Shown piece after piece: positions 1-7,675 of a stretch of 42,480 nt of DNA. A program made the position numbers and the translations under genes. Under the pieces are notes generated by a model that saw nothing but the letters and a program-made list of their open reading frames with translations, was not told the DNA's origin and made no database searches. How positions within the stretch are numbered: the stretch's first letter is position 1; each line of letters opens with the position of its first letter. Source of the stretch: Acidobacteriota bacterium (GTDB lineage Bacteria; Acidobacteriota; Polarisedimenticolia; Gp22-AA2); the NCBI GenBank assembly GCA_003223165.1, contig QHXZ01000086.1, forward strand, positions 16,399 to 58,878, read 5' to 3'.

Positions 1-15
1 GATGTCAGGGGCGGC

Positions 16-45
16 AGGATAGCACAGCGATTCGGCGGTTTTCAA
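16..45 (-). promoter_or_regulatory. sigma-70 promoter reading off the left edge
   Basis: On the minus strand TTGAAA (40-45) and TATCCT (16-21) are separated by 18 bp. The predicted start is at the extreme left edge, so this promoter would drive a gene that lies outside the window. It sits downstream of the sigma-factor stop codon, which suggests the sigma gene is transcribed separately from what follows. Confidence 0.45.
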
Positions 46-100
46 ACGCCCGCAGCGCCCCGGGGTGTTTCGAAAGCAGGAACGGCCAGGTGGCCGTGGC

Positions 101-1039
101 TCAGTGCGCCAGCGAGCCCCCGGGCTTGACGCGCGCCAGGAGCGCCCCGCCGCGCAAGGCACCCCGCCGCACCCTGGCCGACAGGGCTCGCCGGACCGGT
201 CCGTCGATCCTTTGCTGGCGGGCGATCAGCTTGCGCAGGCGCTTCTTCGCCTGGTTCTCGATCTGGCGTACGCGCTCGCGCGACACACCGAGCTTCTCGC
301 CGATTTCCTTCAGGGTGAACGTCTTGCCGCCTTCCAGGCCGAAGCGGTTGATGATCACCGTCTGCTCCTGGTCATTCAGGCTCCGGAGCGCCAGCCGGAT
401 GAGCCCCTGGTTCTCGTTCTTGATCAACTCGTCTTCCGGGTTGATCGATCGGCCATCGACGAGGTAGTCGGAGATCGGAGTGTCCTTGTCGCGCCCGACC
501 TTGTCGTCGAGCGACAGCTCCCGCATCTTGACCTGCAGGATCTCGTCGATCTTGGCGATCGTGACGCGCAGTTCCTTGGAGATTTCCTCCCGGTCGGCCT
601 CCCGGCCCAGCTCGCGCGACAGCATCCGCTCGGTGTTGCGGACGTTGCGGACCTTCTTGAGCTGGTAGTTGGGGATGCGGACCATGGCGGAGTGCTGCGA
701 GAGGGCCTTCAGAATCGACTTGCGGATCCACCAGATGGCGTAGGTGATGAACTTCGTGCCGCGCGTGTGGTCGAAGTGGTGCGCCGCCTCGATCAGCCCG
801 ATGTTCCCTTCGTTGAGAAGATCCTCGAAGGGAAGCCCCATGTTGCGGTACTCGCTGGCGACCTTGACGACGAAACTGAGATTGGATTCGACCAGGTCGT
901 GATAGGAGGTGTCGGCCTCGCCGGTCTGCATGCGGACCGCGATCGCGTGCTCTTCTTCCTTGGTCAGGAGCGGGAATTCGCTGATCTCCTGCAGGTATTT
1001 TGAAATACAGGAATTCCGGTCTGTGGAGCGATTCGCCAT
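101..1039 (-). CDS. RNA polymerase sigma-70 family factor (group 1/2, RpoD/RpoS-like)
   Basis: This 312-residue protein directs RNA polymerase to promoters. Region 1.2 is at about residues 10-40 (SKYLQEISEFPLLTKEEE). Region 2 is at about 45-115, with the -10-melting motif TYAIWWIRKSI at 99-109. Region 3 covers about 120-200, and region 4 (about 210-272) ends in the helix-turn-helix TLKEIGEKLGVSRERVRQIE. There is no region 1.1, so it resembles RpoS-type group 2 factors or a short primary sigma. The last 35-40 residues are an unusual Arg/Ala/Gly-rich tail that is not part of the family core. The ATG at 1037-1039 has a purine-rich ribosome site (GGAGAAGGA) upstream. A near-consensus promoter lies about 290 bp upstream, giving a long leader. 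It diverges from the XRE gene. Confidence 0.93.
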   Translation of the reverse strand: MANRSTDRNSCISKYLQEISEFPLLTKEEEHAIAVRMQTGEADTSYHDLVESNLSFVVKVASEYRNMGLPFEDLLNEGNIGLIEAAHHFDHTRGTKFITYAIWWIRKSILKALSQHSAMVRIPNYQLKKVRNVRNTERMLSRELGREADREEISKELRVTIAKIDEILQVKMRELSLDDKVGRDKDTPISDYLVDGRSINPEDELIKNENQGLIRLALRSLNDQEQTVIINRFGLEGGKTFTLKEIGEKLGVSRERVRQIENQAKKRLRKLIARQQRIDGPVRRALSARVRRGALRGGALLARVKPGGSLAH

Positions 1040-1092
1040 CAGGTTCCGTCCTTCTCCTCTCCCTAAAACGGGGTTGCGGGACGCCTTTTACC

Positions 1093-1121
1093 TTGACTTT
1101 AATGGCATAGCGCTATACACT
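1093..1121 (+). promoter_or_regulatory. candidate plus-strand promoter upstream of the XRE operon
   Basis: TTGACT (1093-1098) is followed after 17 bp by TACACT (1116-1121), with the palindrome ATAGCGCTAT (1107-1116) in the spacer. Transcription from here would give a roughly 300-nt leader before the XRE start at 1435, so it could instead serve an unrecognised RNA. It is the best plus-strand candidate in the gap but weaker than the minus-strand promoter. Confidence 0.35.
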
Positions 1122-1313
1122 TCCGTCAAATTTTTGGAAGGTTGCTGGCTCCAGTTTTGCGACACGAAACGAGAACCCAGAACCGAAGGCCCAGGATGGG
1201 CAGGGAGCGTAGCACCCGATGGAAACCGGTACGGGGTGTAACGTCACCGCTTGCGCCTCAGCTCTCGACGGGTTCATCAAGATATTGACGCGGCGAATGT
1301 ATTTTCTGTGTGA

Positions 1314-1355
1314 GCTAACGACGCAGAGTATATGTTAGCGCGACAAGCGTGTCAA
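1314..1355 (-). promoter_or_regulatory. sigma-gene promoter with overlapping GCTAAC/GTTAGC inverted repeat
   Basis: On the minus strand TTGACA (1350-1355) and TATACT (1327-1332) are separated by exactly 17 bp, close to the sigma-70 consensus. A perfect inverted repeat, GCTAAC (1314-1319) and GTTAGC (1334-1339), brackets the -10 box and is an operator candidate. The adjacent, divergently transcribed XRE protein is the obvious candidate binder, but that is inference. Transcription would start near 1320. Confidence 0.7.
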
Positions 1356-1434
1356 GCGCTTTTTGCTGAGGACGCATCGGTCCCAAGGCCCTGATTTCAC
1401 AAGTGTTTCCATGGATCGGCCCGGAAGAGATCGT

Positions 1435-1797
1435 ATGCTGACGTCAAAATTCAAGAAACAGTCCCAGCTCGTCGGGGCCAGGATCCGCACACTGCGCAAG
1501 GATCGTGCCCTGACCCAGGCCGATCTCGCGAGCCGCATCGGCATCCAGCAGTCCGATCTGTGCCGCATGGAGAACGGCGAGTACAAGGTCAGTCTCGAGA
1601 CCCTCTTCAAGATCCTCACGATCTTCGAGATGAACGTCGCGGAGTTCTTCCACGAGGATGTCTCCGGAGCGTCGAAGGACCGCGATTACGAGTTCCTGCG
1701 GCAGTACCAGAGGCTCTCACCGCGGTCCCAGGAAGAGGCGCAGGAGTTCGTCCTGTTCAAGCTCCAGCTCGAGGAAAAGCTGCGTAAGAGCAACTGA
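1435..1797 (+). CDS. XRE-family helix-turn-helix transcriptional regulator
   Basis: This 120-residue DNA-binding protein carries a Cro/CI-type HTH at about residues 13-70 (IRTLRKDRALTQADLASRIG, then QSDLCRMENG and SLETLFKI). A charged alpha-helical tail (residues 80-120) may dimerise or contact the TPR partner. I use the ATG at 1435, because GGAAGAGA lies just upstream and the HTH begins at the expected distance. In-frame ATGs at 1363 and 1411 lack ribosome sites. The gene is followed after 10 bp by a TPR gene, so the two are almost certainly co-transcribed. HTH plus TPR is the domain combination of RRNPP regulators (Rap, PlcR, Rgg), here split over two genes. The repeat at 1314-1339 is a plausible operator for it. 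Confidence 0.88.
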   Translation: MLTSKFKKQSQLVGARIRTLRKDRALTQADLASRIGIQQSDLCRMENGEYKVSLETLFKILTIFEMNVAEFFHEDVSGASKDRDYEFLRQYQRLSPRSQEEAQEFVLFKLQLEEKLRKSN

Positions 1798-1807
1798 GGA
1801 GCTTGCC

Positions 1808-2719
1808 ATGGCCGGCGACCCGTTCCAGCGCTACACGGAAGCGACCGCGGATGGCCAGCGGCTGCTGCTGCACGGCGAGTTCCGCACCAGCCTCGAGAGG
1901 TTCCAGGACGCCTACGAGGCGGCCGCCGAGATGGAAGACCAGCAGCTGATCTTCCGGGCCCTTTGCAACCTGAGCACGGCGCGCCTGTCTCTGGGGGAAA
2001 TCCGCGAGGCCGAGAAGGGCTTGCGCGAGATCCTCCTGAAGACCGAAGACCCGCAGTGCATCTTCGTGGCATCGTCCAACCTGGCCAGCTCGCTCCGCCG
2101 CCAGGGGCGGCTCGAGAAGGCGCTCTTCTACGCCAAGCGCGCCCTGCGCGCCTGCGAAGGTCTCGACAACTACGCCTGGAAGGCGACCTGCCACAACCTG
2201 ATCGCCAACATCTACCTGAACATGAGCTACCTGGATGACGCGGTGGCGGAGTACCGGTTCGCCCTGTCGCTCAGCCAGAAGGGAGGGCTGGGGACCTCCT
2301 CCCCCATCGAGTACATCAAGGAGAACCTGGGCTACTGCATCCTGCTGAAGAAGCGCTACAGGCAGGGAATCGCCATCATCCTGGAGGCGCTGCAGATCTC
2401 GCTCGCCAATGGCAACACGCGCTGCGTGGCCGAATGCTACCAGGACCTCAGCTTCGCGTACATGCAGCTCAAGGAGTTCAAGCGCGCCGAGGAGCACGGC
2501 CAGAAGGCCATGGCCATCGGCGGCGAGAAGGATTACAAGGACATCGTCAAGAACTGCTACTACCTGCTCGGCGAGATCAATCTGTTGATGGGGAACGAGG
2601 ACACGAGCGACCACTATTTCGGCAAGCTGCAGGAGCTGTACCCCCACCTCGCGACCCTGAAGGACTTCCTGCGTACGTTCGACGTCAGCAACATCATCAA
2701 CCTGAAGAACCCGTTCTAG
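1808..2719 (+). CDS. tetratricopeptide-repeat protein
   Basis: This is a 303-residue, soluble, all-helical protein without signal peptide or membrane segment. About six TPR-like helix pairs run from residue 8 to about 285, for example FRALCNLSTARLSLGEIREA, then CVAECYQDLSFAYMQLKEFK, then NCYYLLGEINLLMGN. The start ATG at 1808 has GAGGAG upstream overlapping the XRE stop codon, which indicates translational coupling. TPR superhelices bind proteins or peptides. With an XRE regulator directly upstream and a secreted protein directly downstream, a sensor or adaptor role for the regulator is plausible but unproven. No enzymatic motif is visible. Confidence 0.85.
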   Translation: MAGDPFQRYTEATADGQRLLLHGEFRTSLERFQDAYEAAAEMEDQQLIFRALCNLSTARLSLGEIREAEKGLREILLKTEDPQCIFVASSNLASSLRRQGRLEKALFYAKRALRACEGLDNYAWKATCHNLIANIYLNMSYLDDAVAEYRFALSLSQKGGLGTSSPIEYIKENLGYCILLKKRYRQGIAIILEALQISLANGNTRCVAECYQDLSFAYMQLKEFKRAEEHGQKAMAIGGEKDYKDIVKNCYYLLGEINLLMGNEDTSDHYFGKLQELYPHLATLKDFLRTFDVSNIINLKNPF

Positions 2720-2729
2720 GGGAGAGGGC

Positions 2730-3680
2730 ATGAGGGCAGGGGGCGGAGCGCGCGCGGCGAGGGTGGCCTTCACGGCGATGGCCGGCCTTATCGCGGCCTG
2801 CCTGCCGGCCTTCGGGGCGACCTCCTTGACCTCGCCCGACGGGAGCACCTTCACCGTATGGGAAGATCACCCGGCGCAGGACGGCGCACAGACGGCGGCC
2901 CGCTGGGCCGTCGCCTACTCCATCAGCGACGCCGCCGGGACGCGCCTCGGCACCATCGACCCGACGGGCGACCCGGCCGCCGATACCTCGCCGCAGATCG
3001 CCCGGGACCCGTCGACCGGTTTCATCGTCGCCCTCTGGAGCCGGTTCGACGGCATGTCGCCGAAGATCGCCTACGCCCGGTACGACGGGACCGGCTTCAC
3101 GGACGTCCACTTCCTGACCTTCGGTCGGGGGGGCGAGACGTTGCCGCGCGTCGGGACCGCCCTTTCCGGATCGTATCTATTCTGGGTCGAGAACGACCTG
3201 CGCTACCTTTACGCCCCGGTCGATCTGGCCGCGGGCCACCTGTTCGCGGCCCCGAAGCTTCTGCCGCTCGGGCTGCTCAAGAAGGAGCCGATCGATCTCG
3301 GCCGGGCGACGCCCCCCTCTTCGTCTTTTGCCGGCGCCGCGCGCGCGAACCCTGGCGGCCGCGCCACGGGCTCGACCGGCAGACTCGTCACGTCTCCGGA
3401 CGCCACGCTCCAGGCCGGCCAGGACGTTCCCGTCGTCACCGGAAACAGCGACGGCGGGTCAAAAAATCCTCCGAAGGCGTCTGTCTGGGGCGCCGGGGGC
3501 GACCCGGACTGCACGAACGTGGTGCTGATCATCCCGGACCGCAACCTGCGCGCGGCCTCCGTCGTGAAGTTCGACAACGGGGCCCTGGAGGTCTTGCAGC
3601 GGATCTCGCTGCCGTCTCCCGTGCCGGACCGGTTCGGAGAGATCGCCGCCGCCGCGTACCTCGCCTCCGCCTGCCGCTAG
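2730..3680 (+). CDS. secreted protein of unknown function, possibly beta-propeller-like
   Basis: I do not recognise this 316-residue protein. It has a Sec signal peptide (Arg-rich N-terminus, hydrophobic stretch about residues 12-28, likely cleavage after AFGA). The mature part is rich in short beta-strand motifs such as SPDGSTFTVWEDH, SPQIARDPSTGFIVALWSR and SPKIAYARYDGTGF, reminiscent of sialidase/BNR-type propeller blades. A Ser/Gly/Pro-rich linker occupies about residues 195-250. The ATG at 2730 follows AGGGGAGAGGG and lies 10 bp after the TPR stop, so it is the third gene of the XRE-TPR operon. Cargo or signal roles for that operon are speculation. Confidence 0.75.
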   Translation: MRAGGGARAARVAFTAMAGLIAACLPAFGATSLTSPDGSTFTVWEDHPAQDGAQTAARWAVAYSISDAAGTRLGTIDPTGDPAADTSPQIARDPSTGFIVALWSRFDGMSPKIAYARYDGTGFTDVHFLTFGRGGETLPRVGTALSGSYLFWVENDLRYLYAPVDLAAGHLFAAPKLLPLGLLKKEPIDLGRATPPSSSFAGAARANPGGRATGSTGRLVTSPDATLQAGQDVPVVTGNSDGGSKNPPKASVWGAGGDPDCTNVVLIIPDRNLRAASVVKFDNGALEVLQRISLPSPVPDRFGEIAAAAYLASACR

Positions 3681-3729
3681 CATCTGCCAGGGTCGCGGGG
3701 CTCACTTTCCAGGAAGCGGGGCTTGCCCG

Positions 3730-4437
3730 TCAGTGGAACGGGTATTGCTCGTCGTCGCCCATGACGCGGAAGCGGCGGCGCCGCAGCTTCCAGCGCAACT
3801 CCGACCAGAAGTCGCGCAGACGCCAGGCGCGCTTGAGATAGAGATAGCCGAACAACATCCCGCCCAGGTGGGCGAAGTGAGCCACGCCATCCTGCAGGCT
3901 GGCCAGCGAGAAGAGCTCGATGCCGATGCAGATCAGCACGAAGCTGATGGCCCGCATCGGGAAGAGCAGCCAGAGCAGGATCTGCCGGGTCGGGAACATC
4001 AGCCCGTACGCCAGCATGACGCCGAACACGGCGCCCGAGGCGCCGATGGTGGTGCTGTTTGGAAAGAAGAGGCAAGTGACGAGGGCCGCGCCGATGCCGC
4101 AGATGAAGTAGTACTTCACGAAGGCCCGCGTCCCCCAGGCCCGCTCGACCTCCGTGCCGAACATCCAGAGCATCAGCATGTTCAGGAGGAGGTGCCACAG
4201 CCAGTCCGGCGCGTGCAGGAACATGTAGGTGACGACCTGCCAGAGCCACAGGTTGTGGTACACGAGCGTCGGGGTGAGACCGAAGATCCTCTCGATCGAG
4301 GTGTCGTCCCCGACCAGGGCTCCCAGCTTCTGCAGGATGAAGACGCAGACGTTGGCGATGATCAGGCCCTTGATCCCCGGCGTGATCCGCCCGCCGAGGA
4401 GGGTCTGCGGGTCATGCTGCGTGCGGTAGTAGGACAT
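3730..4437 (-). CDS. rhomboid-family intramembrane serine protease
   Basis: This 235-residue polytopic membrane protein should cleave transmembrane substrates within the bilayer. The catalytic serine is in GASGAVFG (Ser134) and the catalytic histidine in AHLGGMLFG (His190). The oxyanion-side HLLLN motif (His82/Asn86) is also present. Six hydrophobic segments fit the basic bacterial rhomboid fold. The C-terminus is a cytoplasmic basic tail (RWKLRRRRFR). No Shine-Dalgarno precedes the ATG at 4435-4437. A very weak TTGCAA/TTAACT pair at 4445-4472 would place the start right at the ATG. It converges with the secreted-protein gene. Substrates cannot be predicted. Confidence 0.93.
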   Translation of the reverse strand: MSYYRTQHDPQTLLGGRITPGIKGLIIANVCVFILQKLGALVGDDTSIERIFGLTPTLVYHNLWLWQVVTYMFLHAPDWLWHLLLNMLMLWMFGTEVERAWGTRAFVKYYFICGIGAALVTCLFFPNSTTIGASGAVFGVMLAYGLMFPTRQILLWLLFPMRAISFVLICIGIELFSLASLQDGVAHFAHLGGMLFGYLYLKRAWRLRDFWSELRWKLRRRRFRVMGDDEQYPFH

Positions 4438-4501
4438 GGCCGGAAGTTAACACACGATCCGGGGCATTGCAAGGTAGGCGGGCCGTTGCGGGAAGGGACT
4501 C

Positions 4502-5092
4502 CTACCCTTCGCGCAGCTCGGCGTTCCAGTAGGCGATGTCGAGGAAGTTCTTCCAGGCCTCGTACTGGCCCGAGGTGAAGGAGATCTTCACCAGCGGGTG
4601 CCAGCGCGGCTTCACGGGCGCCTTGACCAGGCGCATCCCGGCCTCCTCCGGCAGGTGGCCGCCCTTGCGTGAGTTGCAGACGATGCAGCAGCAGACCACG
4701 TTCTCCCACGTCGAGCGCCCACCCCGCGACAGCGGCACGACGTGGTCGAGGTTCAGGTCGCGCGTCTGGAACTTCTCGCCGCAGTACTGGCAGCGGTTGC
4801 GATCACGGTAGAAGATGTTCTTGCGCGTGAAGCGCACCTCGTGGCGCGGCAGGCGGTCGAAGTCGACCAGCAGGATGACGCGCGGGATGCGGATGCGAAT
4901 CGTCGGCGTGATGATCGAGTCCTCGTCCGGCTGCGGCGGGACGTCGACCCAGTCCTCCCAGTCGTAGGTGGAGTAGTCCGGCGCCACCGCCCGCACGTGC
5001 CCCTTGTACAGCAGGCAGAACGCCTTGCGGACGGTCGTCACCTGGATGGCCTGGAAAAGCCGGTTGAGGACCAGGACGTTGGTGTCGAGCAT
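4502..5092 (-). CDS. HNH endonuclease family protein
   Basis: This 196-residue protein begins with a conserved MLDTNVLVLN-type N-terminus. Its HNH/zinc module at about residues 101-145 contains CQYCGEKF, LNLDHVVPLSRGG and NVVCCCIVCNSRKG, that is two CxxC zinc pairs around an LDHVVP active site. Small stand-alone HNH proteins of this type are widespread and their biological role is mostly unknown. The ATG at 5090-5092 is chosen because GGAGGGG lies at good spacing. An upstream in-frame start at 5128 has no ribosome site. It has its own strong promoter (5141-5169). The 64-bp gap to the rhomboid gene leaves co-transcription possible. Confidence 0.9.
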   Translation of the reverse strand: MLDTNVLVLNRLFQAIQVTTVRKAFCLLYKGHVRAVAPDYSTYDWEDWVDVPPQPDEDSIITPTIRIRIPRVILLVDFDRLPRHEVRFTRKNIFYRDRNRCQYCGEKFQTRDLNLDHVVPLSRGGRSTWENVVCCCIVCNSRKGGHLPEEAGMRLVKAPVKPRWHPLVKISFTSGQYEAWKNFLDIAYWNAELREG

Positions 5093-5140
5093 CGCGTGCG
5101 CCCCTCCACCGGGGCCTTCGAGTCCCACGGCGGAACAGAA

Positions 5141-5169
5141 AAAATATGATGCCGTCAGTCTCTTGTCAA
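5141..5169 (-). promoter_or_regulatory. sigma-70 promoter of the HNH gene
   Basis: Minus-strand TTGACA (5164-5169), 17-bp spacer, TATTTT (5141-5146). The predicted start near 5134 gives a leader of about 40 nt to the ATG at 5092. The surrounding A/T run is exceptional in this GC-rich DNA. Confidence 0.6.
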
Positions 5170-5173
5170 GCCG

Positions 5174-5200
5174 GCACGCAGGGAGCTCCTGCCTGCGTGC
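5174..5200 (-). terminator. GC-rich hairpin just after ddl
   Basis: A perfect 9-bp inverted repeat, GCACGCAGG (5174-5182) and CCTGCGTGC (5192-5200), with a 9-nt loop, begins 4 bp after the ddl stop codon in the direction of transcription. No U-tract follows directly, so termination would be weak or factor-assisted. The location between ddl and the next promoter supports a transcription-unit boundary. Confidence 0.4.
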
Positions 5201-5203
5201 GGA

Positions 5204-6327
5204 TCAGCGGGAGCCGTGGCGTCCGTTGGCTTCCGGCTCGTAGGAGGTGACGAGGGTCTTCTTCTCGGCGTGGCGCTCGAGGGCTAGGCGGATCAGGCGG
5301 TCGACAAGGTCCGGGAACGGCAGGCCGCTCGCCTCCCACAGCTTCGGGTACATGCTGATCGGCGTGAATCCCGGGATGGTGTTGACCTCGCTCAGGAAGA
5401 TCGCGCCCACGCCGCGATCGACGAAGAAATCGACCCGCGCCATACCGGCGAGGTCGAGCACCTTGAACGCCTTGATCGCGATCTCCCGGACGGCGCGCGA
5501 CTGGTCCGCCGTCAGCTCGGCCGGAATCACCAGGCGCGACCCGGCATCCACATACTTGGCCCGGTAGTCGTAAAACTCATTGGCCGGGACGATCTCTCCC
5601 GGGACCGAGGCTTCCGGCTGGTCGTTGCCGAGCACGCTGCATTCGATCTCGCGCGCGTCCACGGCGCGCTCGACGATGATCTTGCGATCGTAGCGGGCCG
5701 CGAGCCTCAGGCCCTTCACGAGACCCGCGTGGTCCTTGGCCTTGCTGACTCCGACGCTGCTCCCGCCGTTCGATGGCTTCACGAAGCAGGGGAAGCCGAA
5801 GGTCCCTTCGAGGACGCCCGCGATCCGCTCCGGGTCGCGCTCCAATTCGACCCGGCGGACGACGCGGAAGTCCACGATCGGCAGGCCGGCTTCACGGAAG
5901 GCCGACTTCATCGCCGCCTTGTCCATCCCCAGCGCCGAGCCCAGGACACCGGCGCCGACGTACGGGATGTCCGCCAGCTCGAGCAGGCCCTGCAGGGCGC
6001 CGTCCTCGCCGCCGGTGCCGTGCACCACCGGGAAGACGACGTCGAGCGGCCGCAGGGCGGCGCCCGCCGCCCGGCGCGGCGCGCGGGAGCGTTTCGCGAC
6101 GCCGCCGTTCTTCAGCACCACCAGCCCGCCGACGGAGGGGTCGGCCGGCAGCGCGAAGTGGGTGCCTCCGCTCACCCAACGGCCTTTCTTGGTGATCCCG
6201 ATCGGCACGACCTCGTAGCGCCCGGGGTCGAGGGCCTGCATGATGGCCCGTGCCGAGACCAAGGACACCTCATGCTCCACCGAGCGCCCTCCAAAGATCA
6301 CGCCCACACGCAGCTTCCGGCCCCGCC

Positions 6328-6331
<4 letters not shown>
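5204..6331 (-). CDS. ddl: D-alanine--D-alanine ligase
   Basis: This 375-residue ATP-grasp enzyme joins two D-alanines for peptidoglycan precursor synthesis in the cytoplasm. The N-terminal domain starts with VGVIFGGRSVEHEVSL, the classic Ddl signature. VVHGTGGEDGALQGLLE follows, then the ATP-grasp segment KPSNGGSSVGVSK and the metal/substrate motif EVNTIPGFT near the C-terminus. Length and motifs are complete. The ATG at 6329-6331 overlaps the hflX stop by 4 nt (ATGA), so translation is coupled to HflX. A Ddl detached from a mur/fts cluster is common. Confidence 0.95.
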
Positions 6332-7617
<1,286 letters not shown>

Positions 7618-7675
7618 GAGGGTTCTCCCACGGCACCAATGTTAATGCCCGGTCCCGTGGCCGTCAACGCGTCGC

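Larger units (their letters stand above)
1040..1434. other. 395-bp divergent intergenic region between sigma factor and XRE regulator
   Basis: No convincing gene is present. It holds the minus-strand sigma-gene promoter with an overlapping inverted repeat (1314-1355), a weaker plus-strand promoter candidate (1093-1121) and a 10-bp palindrome ATAGCGCTAT at 1107-1116. It is visibly more A/T-rich around 1085-1140 and 1280-1340 than the coding DNA. The roughly 280 bases from 1040 to 1320 would be a long 5' leader of the sigma mRNA. I could not recognise a known riboswitch or sRNA in it. Confidence 0.6.

Noticed and set aside
4445-4472. Rhomboid promoter TTGCAA-16-TTAACT
   Set aside because: The -10 match is only three of six and the spacer is short. 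It is noted in the rhomboid entry but not listed as a feature.
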